A stretch of 46,551 nt of DNA from Burkholderiales bacterium (GTDB lineage: Bacteria; Pseudomonadota; Gammaproteobacteria; Burkholderiales; Burkholderiaceae_C). Below are positions 41,300-46,551 of this stretch, one piece after another (the stretch's first letter is position 1; each line of letters starts with the position of its first letter). Under the pieces are notes generated by a model. The model saw only the letters and a program-made list of their open reading frames with translations. It searched no databases and was not told the DNA's origin. The stretch covers positions 1 through 46,551 of the forward strand of contig JAEKLF010000061.1 of assembly GCA_019509985.1 (NCBI GenBank). Reading direction: 5' to 3'. A program made the position numbers and the translations under genes.

Positions 41300-42964
41300 G
41301 TGAAGAAGAAATTGGTTCCGCGGGTCCGACAGTTGACCGTTGTAGCGGCATGCGCTTACTTGGCCGGCTGCGGGGGCGGCGGCGGAGATGGGGGCGGAGT
41401 GTCTGAGGGCCGATTCCAGGCCATCAGCTTCAAATATCCGGGTGGCAACACTTTGTTGAATGGCCCGACTGCGTTGTCCGCGACCGCGACCTCCGGGCTG
41501 CCGGTCAGCTTCCGCACCGGCACGCCCACCACTTGCACGGTGGCGGACAAACAAGTGACCCTGCTGGCTGCAGGGGACTGCCTGGTTATTGCGAGCCAAC
41601 CAGGCGGGGCCGACTCGGACGGCACGGTATGGGCTGCTGCAGACGATTCGAGCCAAGTGTTCGTCGTGTTGAAGCATGCACAACGCCCGCTGGTGCCGGT
41701 GGGCATCGTTCTGCGCGGGGCGACTCCCGTCAACATCACGCTGCCAGACAAAACTGACGCTGGCATGCCGGCGACCTACACGTCGACGAAGACGCCCGAG
41801 GTTTGCACGGTCAGCGGCACGACGCTGAAAGTCCTGCAGCAGGGGTTCTGCGCGCTTGGGGTGACGGCGGCGGAAAACGACTCATACACAGCCCTGCCAG
41901 AGGGGCAGGCCTTCATCGAAATCGGGTCCATGCCGCCTGCGGTGGTCCCGTTGGGCGGTGCGACTCAAACAGTCGTGCTGGGCTCGGTCGATACCAATGG
42001 CAACGCCCTGACGTACGCAAGCACGACGCCAGCGGTTTGCACGGTGGCTGGCAATGAGCTTCGTCTGAACGCCAAGGGAAGCTGCGCGGTGACCCTGTCC
42101 AGTGCAGCCGGCACTTCCGAAAAGCTGCAGGTGCTTGCCGACCCGTTGTTGGTGTCGAGTGGGTTCGGGCTTGACCCACGCAGCAGCGTCGGCTGGACGG
42201 ATGCCTACAGAACCTGGCAAGGCGGTCGTGTGACTGTCAATCCTTGGAGCAGCACCTTGGCCGCAGGCTGGGAGCGGTGCAACACCAAGGCCGACAACGG
42301 CGACAGCATCGACAACTGGTGCTACAGCAAGATCGCCGACGACGGCTTGTCTCTGCTTTCTGCGCTGCGCCTTCCCGAGAGCAAGTGGACCCCGGGCAAC
42401 TGGCAGTACGGCTTCAATCGCATCGACGTCTTTTCGCCTTGGCTCATCGGGTTCAAGCCGGACGACGACACGCTCAATGGGCTGAAAGTGACCGAGGAGA
42501 AGACGCTCAACTTCACCCTGGGCGTCAATGCCGATCTTTACGCGGCCTCGAAACCCTTCGTCGTGCACCTGGACCTGGGCAAGAGCAATAAAAACAATTG
42601 CAACGTCACGCTGAGCACCCTGGTGTGGGTCCCGAAGCCGGGGATGGTCAGCTACTCCGTCCCTCTGGACAACTTCGCGGTCACTGAGGCGTGCGACCTT
42701 CCGGGCCTTACCAAGGCCTCGCTGGACGACGACGTGCGCAAGCTGCCGAACCCTTACGACAGCACGGGCGCCCCGGTCAACGAAGCCGCGTTCAAGGCAG
42801 CCCTGGACAAGCTTGCGACCTCGCGTGCCTCGGCTGCGACGGTGCTGAAGTCCTCCAGCGTCGTGCGCACGCGCTTCTGGTTGATGGACATCAACGAGAA
42901 CAACAAGACCGACGGCATCACTGCCTCCGACTTGACCCTCAAGGGCCTCATCTACTTCCAATAA
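41300..42964 (+). CDS. Surface lipoprotein with Ig-like repeats and an unknown C-terminal domain
   Basis: A 554-residue lipoprotein from GTG 41300, with AGGAGA 8 nt upstream. Lipobox YLAGC puts the lipidated Cys at residue 24, followed by a Gly-rich linker (GGGGGDGGG) typical of exposed lipoproteins. At least three repeats follow, each ending in a CTV-x5-L-x6-C pattern (CTVADKQVTLL, CTVSGTTLKVL, CTVAGNELRLN) like bacterial Ig-like modules. The C-terminal roughly 280 residues have many Trp, Asp and Asn and include VGWTDAYRTWQGG and RFWLMDINENNKTDGI; I do not recognise the family. With the receptor 140 nt downstream, a substrate-capture role (carbohydrate or other ligand) is inference. Confidence 0.78.
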   Translation: MKKKLVPRVRQLTVVAACAYLAGCGGGGGDGGGVSEGRFQAISFKYPGGNTLLNGPTALSATATSGLPVSFRTGTPTTCTVADKQVTLLAAGDCLVIASQPGGADSDGTVWAAADDSSQVFVVLKHAQRPLVPVGIVLRGATPVNITLPDKTDAGMPATYTSTKTPEVCTVSGTTLKVLQQGFCALGVTAAENDSYTALPEGQAFIEIGSMPPAVVPLGGATQTVVLGSVDTNGNALTYASTTPAVCTVAGNELRLNAKGSCAVTLSSAAGTSEKLQVLADPLLVSSGFGLDPRSSVGWTDAYRTWQGGRVTVNPWSSTLAAGWERCNTKADNGDSIDNWCYSKIADDGLSLLSALRLPESKWTPGNWQYGFNRIDVFSPWLIGFKPDDDTLNGLKVTEEKTLNFTLGVNADLYAASKPFVVHLDLGKSNKNNCNVTLSTLVWVPKPGMVSYSVPLDNFAVTEACDLPGLTKASLDDDVRKLPNPYDSTGAPVNEAAFKAALDKLATSRASAATVLKSSSVVRTRFWLMDINENNKTDGITASDLTLKGLIYFQ

Positions 42965-43104
42965 CCAGTTAGCGCGCGGACTCGCGTGCCAGTGACCCGC
43001 CTCGGCGTCGATCGGGGCAGTGACACGGCATCCGATGCCGAGAAGGCGGAGCCGCCCACGTGGGCAGGCTGCCGCCGGACACATCGAAGGAATACGGAGA
43101 CACC

Positions 43105-46100
43105 ATGAAAAAACAGTTCCGCACCACTGCCATCCATCGCGGCATGGTCCACATGATGCTGCTGACCGTCGGCAGCGCCGCGCTGGCGCAGACGGCGGCT
43201 GAAAAGCCGGCCAACCTGGAAACCGTCGTCGTCACCGGGCAGCGTCAGGCGCTGCAGAATGCTCAGAAGATCAAGCAGAACGCCGAGGAAATCGTCGACT
43301 CGGTCGTCGCCGAGGAAGCCGGCAAGCTGCCGGACAAGTCGATCACCGAAGTGCTGCAGCGCGTCGTCGGCGTCGTCATCGACCGCAACAAATCGCGGGG
43401 CGACCCGGAGCACTTCTCCGTCGAAGGCTCGGGCATCAGTGTGCGGGGCCTCAGCTGGGGTTCTTCGCTGCTGAATGGCCGCGAGTCGTTCTCGGCCGGT
43501 TGGCCGGGCCGCGAGCTGAGCTGGGGCGACATCCCGCCCGAGCTGATGGCCGGCGTGGACGTCTACAAGAACCCCTCCAGCGAGATCATCGAAGGCGGCG
43601 TCAGCGGCACGGTGAACCTGCGCACGGCCTTGCCCTTTGACTACAAAGGGACCAAGGCCTACGTGTCGGTCGGCAACAATTACGTGCAGCGCTCGGGCAA
43701 GAATTCGCCCAGCATGTCGGGGCTGTACACCACGCAGTGGAATACGGATATCGGGCGTGTGGGCGTGCTGCTGGATGTGTCCTACAACCACACCAGTTTC
43801 CAGAACGAGAGCCTCCAGCTCGACGCTTACTACCCCCGCACCGACTTGATCGCGGGCCAGGTGGCATGGGCGCCGAAATCGGCCTCGTTCCGCAACAACA
43901 CCGGCGACAACGAGCGCGCGGGCTTCTACGGCGCGCTGCAGTGGAAGAAGGACCACATGGAATCGGCGCTGACCTATTTCGTGTCGGGCACACGGGAGAC
44001 GGGCAGCGAGCAGGGCTTCTACACAGGTATCGAGAACGCGTACAAGTCGAAGATCGACCCCGCGACTGCGAAGTACGACGCCAACAATGTGCTGCTCTCT
44101 GGCAGGTACACCTATCCGACCGGGCCTGGGGCGAACGATTTCGAGGCAGGCGGCCTGGGCTTGCAGATCACGCGCGGCTGGAACCAGACCAATTCGAAGA
44201 CCGGTGAACTCGCGTGGAACTTCAAGTGGGCCGTCAACGACAACTGGTTGCTGCAGAACGACGTGCAGTGGGTTCACGCGAAGAACGATTCGGTCGGCCG
44301 CAACCTGCAGCTGGGCACGTTCGCGCCAAGCATGGGCATCGACGTGTCAGGAAAGGGTCCGCTCCGCCTCGACTTCGACCAGGCCGCCACGGAATTCCTG
44401 GCCGACCCGAAACACTATTACTGGAACCTGATCATGCCGAGCGCCAGCAAGGCCGACGGCGACTTGTACGCATGGAAGGCAGACGCGCGCTACCGTTTCG
44501 AGGACAACCCCATCCTGCGTGACATCCGTGTCGGCGTGAGAGCCACCTACCGCGTGGCGCGCCGCTACGAACCCACGGGCAATGGCTGGAGTTCCATTGC
44601 CGAGCCTTGGGACGTCAAGCAGAACGTGGTACCCGGTCAATACCCTCCAGACAATAACCAAGGGGGCCGGCGCCCCAGCTTCGCGTACCTGAAAGATGCG
44701 AAGTACCAAACCGTGCCCGTCGAAGTGTTCAACTTCGGCAGCTTCTACGGGGGCAAGGCGGGCTCGCTGCCCAACATCGTCATGCCGACGGTCAGTGCCG
44801 TGCGCGACTATCCGAACACCTACAGCAAGCTGCTCAACGACTACCGCTACCAGCAATGCCTGGACGCCAAGGCGCAGTACCCGAGCGTCGAGTGCGACTT
44901 GAAGAAGGACTATCAAAACTTCAAGGAGCTGGTTTACGACAACAACCCGGAAAAGACCAGCACGCACAGCGAACAGACCGATGCGGTCTACGCCACGCTG
45001 CGCTTCGGCTTCGACGACTTGAAGTTCCCGATCGAAGGCAACGCCGGTGTGCGCGTCGTGCTGACCCGCGACGTCTCGCACGGCTACACGGTTTTCGATC
45101 ACAAATACGACTCGAATACGCCGCCGCATCTGCCGCACTTCGACAATATCAACCAGCCTATCGATGTACAGAACGAGTTCGTCAAGGTGCTGCCGTCGCT
45201 CAACCTGAAGATGAACTTCACCGACAGGTTGCAGGCCCGCCTGGCAATGGCCCAGAGCATGAACCGACCCGGCTTCAACCAGCTGGGCGAGTACATCAAG
45301 CTGTTCCAGAACTACGACGAGCAGAAAGGGACGCTCACCTACACCGGTGAGAACACCGGCAACGTCAAGCTCAAGCCGATCACGGCCAACAGCTACGACC
45401 TGGCGCTGGAGTGGTACCCGCGTGACGGCCAGTCCATCACGGGCACGGTGTTCTATAAAGACGTCAAGAACGTCATCATGAACAGCGTCTACAGCCGCGG
45501 CTACAACACCAACTCCGGCACTCCGCAGCTCTTCTCGATCACCGGGCCGGACAACGTGGGCAAGGCCAAGGTTGGCGGCATGGAGGTTGCCGCCATGACC
45601 TACCTGGACAAGCTAGGGTTCCTGGAAGGCATGCTGCCAGACTGGGCCAAGGGCATCGGCGTGTCGGCCAACTACACCTACATCGACGCCAAGCAAAGCC
45701 TGTACAAGCAGATCTACAACCCCTACTGCGATGCAGGCAGGGCGACGTCGAATGGCACCCTGCATTTGTTCGGCTGTGACACCAACGGTCTGCCGTTCAG
45801 GGATCTGCCGCTGCCCTACATGGCCAAGAACGCCTACAACTTCGTCCTGATGTACGACCATGGTCCGCTGTCGGCGCGGCTGGCCTACAACTGGCACAGC
45901 CGAATCCTTCAGGCGGCGGATGCCAACGGCACGCGGGGCGACGACGCGACGAGCGCGGACCCGTCGCGCCCAGGCGCCCGGGATGTGGGCTGGGGCCTGC
46001 CGGTTTGGCAGGAGGCATTCGGCCAGTGGGACGCCGGCATGAACTACAGGTTCAGCGACGCGCTGAGCATGTCGCTCAACGTGACGAACCTGAACAACGT

Positions 46101-46200
46101 CATCGTTCGCCAGACGCAGCAGCAGCACATCGGCGTGATGGGGCGTGCGTGGTTCTACCCGGGCCGCAGCTACTCGATGAGCGCACGCTACGAGTTCTGA
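43105..46200 (+). CDS. TonB-dependent receptor (XantoCaul type)
   Basis: A 1,031-residue outer-membrane active transporter. It has a signal peptide (MVHMMLLTVGSAALA, cleaved near residue 28), a TonB-box-like ETVVVTG (39-45), a plug domain (KLPDKSITEVLQRVVGV, then VRGLSWGSSLLNGRE and EGGVSGTVNLRT) and a large 22-strand-type barrel ending in the aromatic C-terminus ARYEF. Length and plug motifs match TIGR01782, the group common in Xanthomonas and Caulobacter and often tied to complex carbohydrate uptake. GGAGA lies before ATG 43105. A tryptophan halogenase gene follows, a recurrent neighbour of this receptor group. Confidence 0.95.
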   Translation: MKKQFRTTAIHRGMVHMMLLTVGSAALAQTAAEKPANLETVVVTGQRQALQNAQKIKQNAEEIVDSVVAEEAGKLPDKSITEVLQRVVGVVIDRNKSRGDPEHFSVEGSGISVRGLSWGSSLLNGRESFSAGWPGRELSWGDIPPELMAGVDVYKNPSSEIIEGGVSGTVNLRTALPFDYKGTKAYVSVGNNYVQRSGKNSPSMSGLYTTQWNTDIGRVGVLLDVSYNHTSFQNESLQLDAYYPRTDLIAGQVAWAPKSASFRNNTGDNERAGFYGALQWKKDHMESALTYFVSGTRETGSEQGFYTGIENAYKSKIDPATAKYDANNVLLSGRYTYPTGPGANDFEAGGLGLQITRGWNQTNSKTGELAWNFKWAVNDNWLLQNDVQWVHAKNDSVGRNLQLGTFAPSMGIDVSGKGPLRLDFDQAATEFLADPKHYYWNLIMPSASKADGDLYAWKADARYRFEDNPILRDIRVGVRATYRVARRYEPTGNGWSSIAEPWDVKQNVVPGQYPPDNNQGGRRPSFAYLKDAKYQTVPVEVFNFGSFYGGKAGSLPNIVMPTVSAVRDYPNTYSKLLNDYRYQQCLDAKAQYPSVECDLKKDYQNFKELVYDNNPEKTSTHSEQTDAVYATLRFGFDDLKFPIEGNAGVRVVLTRDVSHGYTVFDHKYDSNTPPHLPHFDNINQPIDVQNEFVKVLPSLNLKMNFTDRLQARLAMAQSMNRPGFNQLGEYIKLFQNYDEQKGTLTYTGENTGNVKLKPITANSYDLALEWYPRDGQSITGTVFYKDVKNVIMNSVYSRGYNTNSGTPQLFSITGPDNVGKAKVGGMEVAAMTYLDKLGFLEGMLPDWAKGIGVSANYTYIDAKQSLYKQIYNPYCDAGRATSNGTLHLFGCDTNGLPFRDLPLPYMAKNAYNFVLMYDHGPLSARLAYNWHSRILQAADANGTRGDDATSADPSRPGARDVGWGLPVWQEAFGQWDAGMNYRFSDALSMSLNVTNLNNVIVRQTQQQHIGVMGRAWFYPGRSYSMSARYEF

Positions 46201-46213
46201 CGCGGCGTAAGCA

Positions 46214-46248
46214 GCATGCCGCCCGGACGGGCCATCCGGGCGGCATGC
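46214..46248. other. Strong hairpin between the receptor and halogenase genes
   Basis: GCATGCCGCCCGGA (46214-46227) pairs perfectly with TCCGGGCGGCATGC (46235-46248) across a 7-nt loop. No T-tract follows, so it is more likely an mRNA-stabilising or attenuating structure than a classical intrinsic terminator. It starts 13 nt after the receptor stop. Confidence 0.75.
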
Positions 46249-46343
46249 CAACTTATGTGGGTCGACGCCACACGTGCCAGACATGGAAATGATTGGCGTC
46301 GGCGCAGGTCGTTCAAGGCGCCCAAGAACTTGGCAAGGTCTCT

Positions 46344-46551
46344 ATGACGCAGAAGTTTGATCGCATCGTCGTCGTGGGCGGCGGCAGTGCCGGCTGGATG
46401 GCGGCCGCGGCTCTGGTCACCGGGCTGAAGGGCCGCACCACCGTCGAGGTGGTTGAGTCCGAGGACATCGGCATCATTGGCGTCGGTGAAGCCACCTTCC
46501 CATCCATCCGCAGCTACAACCAGCTGATCGGCATCGACGAGCGCGATTTCC
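46344..46551 (+). CDS. Flavin-dependent tryptophan halogenase family protein, 5' part
   Basis: The first 69 residues are visible before the window ends. FAD motif VVVGGGSAGWMAAAAL (about 9-24) and the GVGEATFPSI signature (47-56) are diagnostic of Pfam Trp_halogenase. The catalytic Lys and the WxWxIP motif lie beyond the window. Family members halogenate tryptophan or other indoles using FADH2, chloride or bromide and oxygen, but many members next to TonB receptors have unknown substrates. It is probably co-transcribed with the receptor, 143 nt upstream. Confidence 0.9.
   Translation, partial: MTQKFDRIVVVGGGSAGWMAAAALVTGLKGRTTVEVVESEDIGIIGVGEATFPSIRSYNQLIGIDERDF

Overview
The window is GC-rich chromosomal DNA of a Gram-negative proteobacterium. 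Outer-membrane lipoproteins, RND pumps, a TonB-dependent receptor and a Tat-exported oxidase are all present. The family mix (DUF1302/DUF1329 pair, APC permease beside IclR, XantoCaul-type TonB receptor beside a tryptophan halogenase) and the IS3/IS30/IS66 debris suggest Burkholderiales of a Roseateles/Rubrivivax-like type. That placement is inference; no rRNA or marker gene is in the window.

Layout. (1) 1-4310, plus strand: end of an HAE1-type RND pump, its outer-membrane channel lipoprotein, and a patatin-like phospholipase lipoprotein. (2) 4311-6253: a graveyard with an att-like sequence, a minus-strand terminator and scraps of an oxidoreductase, an IS3-family orfA and a chemotaxis receptor. 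(3) 6254-18128, minus strand: a long unit that in transcription order encodes an aldehyde dehydrogenase, a nitroreductase, DUF1329, DUF1302, an MMPL/RND transporter, a Ycf48-like beta-propeller, alanine racemase, cytochrome b561 and a class III aminotransferase. (4) 18363-22200, plus strand: an AraC regulator, a Tat-exported spermidine-dehydrogenase-like FAD enzyme and an NTF2-like secreted protein. (5) 22211-36142, minus strand: APC permease, IclR regulator, then a very compact catabolic operon (ThDP enzyme, SDR-fold protein, cytoplasmic BNR propeller, VOC protein, AA_synth/DUF1185 protein, alpha/beta hydrolase, MhpA-like FAD monooxygenase, NIPSNAP protein, two aldehyde dehydrogenases) and a second AraC regulator. 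(6) 36354-39706: nested and broken mobile DNA, with an IS66 remnant split by an IS3-family element that itself carries an IS30 scrap, plus integrase and RES fragments. (7) 40108-46551, plus strand: a GntR/FadR regulator, an Ig-like-repeat lipoprotein, a TonB-dependent receptor and the start of a flavin-dependent tryptophan halogenase.

How the parts may work together. Regions 3-5 look like one catabolic regulon for an unidentified, probably hydrophobic or aromatic and perhaps nitrogen-containing compound. The envelope proteins (DUF1302, DUF1329, MMPL, Ycf48-like) would move it, the FAD monooxygenase, VOC protein and hydrolase would open it, and the three aldehyde dehydrogenases and the aminotransferase would finish the fragments. 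The strongest evidence for linkage is an 18-bp sequence that I find, always in the sense orientation, upstream of five transcription units of these regions (7688, 18237, 19553, 33776, 36292). Region 7 is a separate uptake locus. A perfect 16-bp palindrome occurs upstream of its GntR gene and again near that gene's 3' end, ahead of the lipoprotein and receptor.
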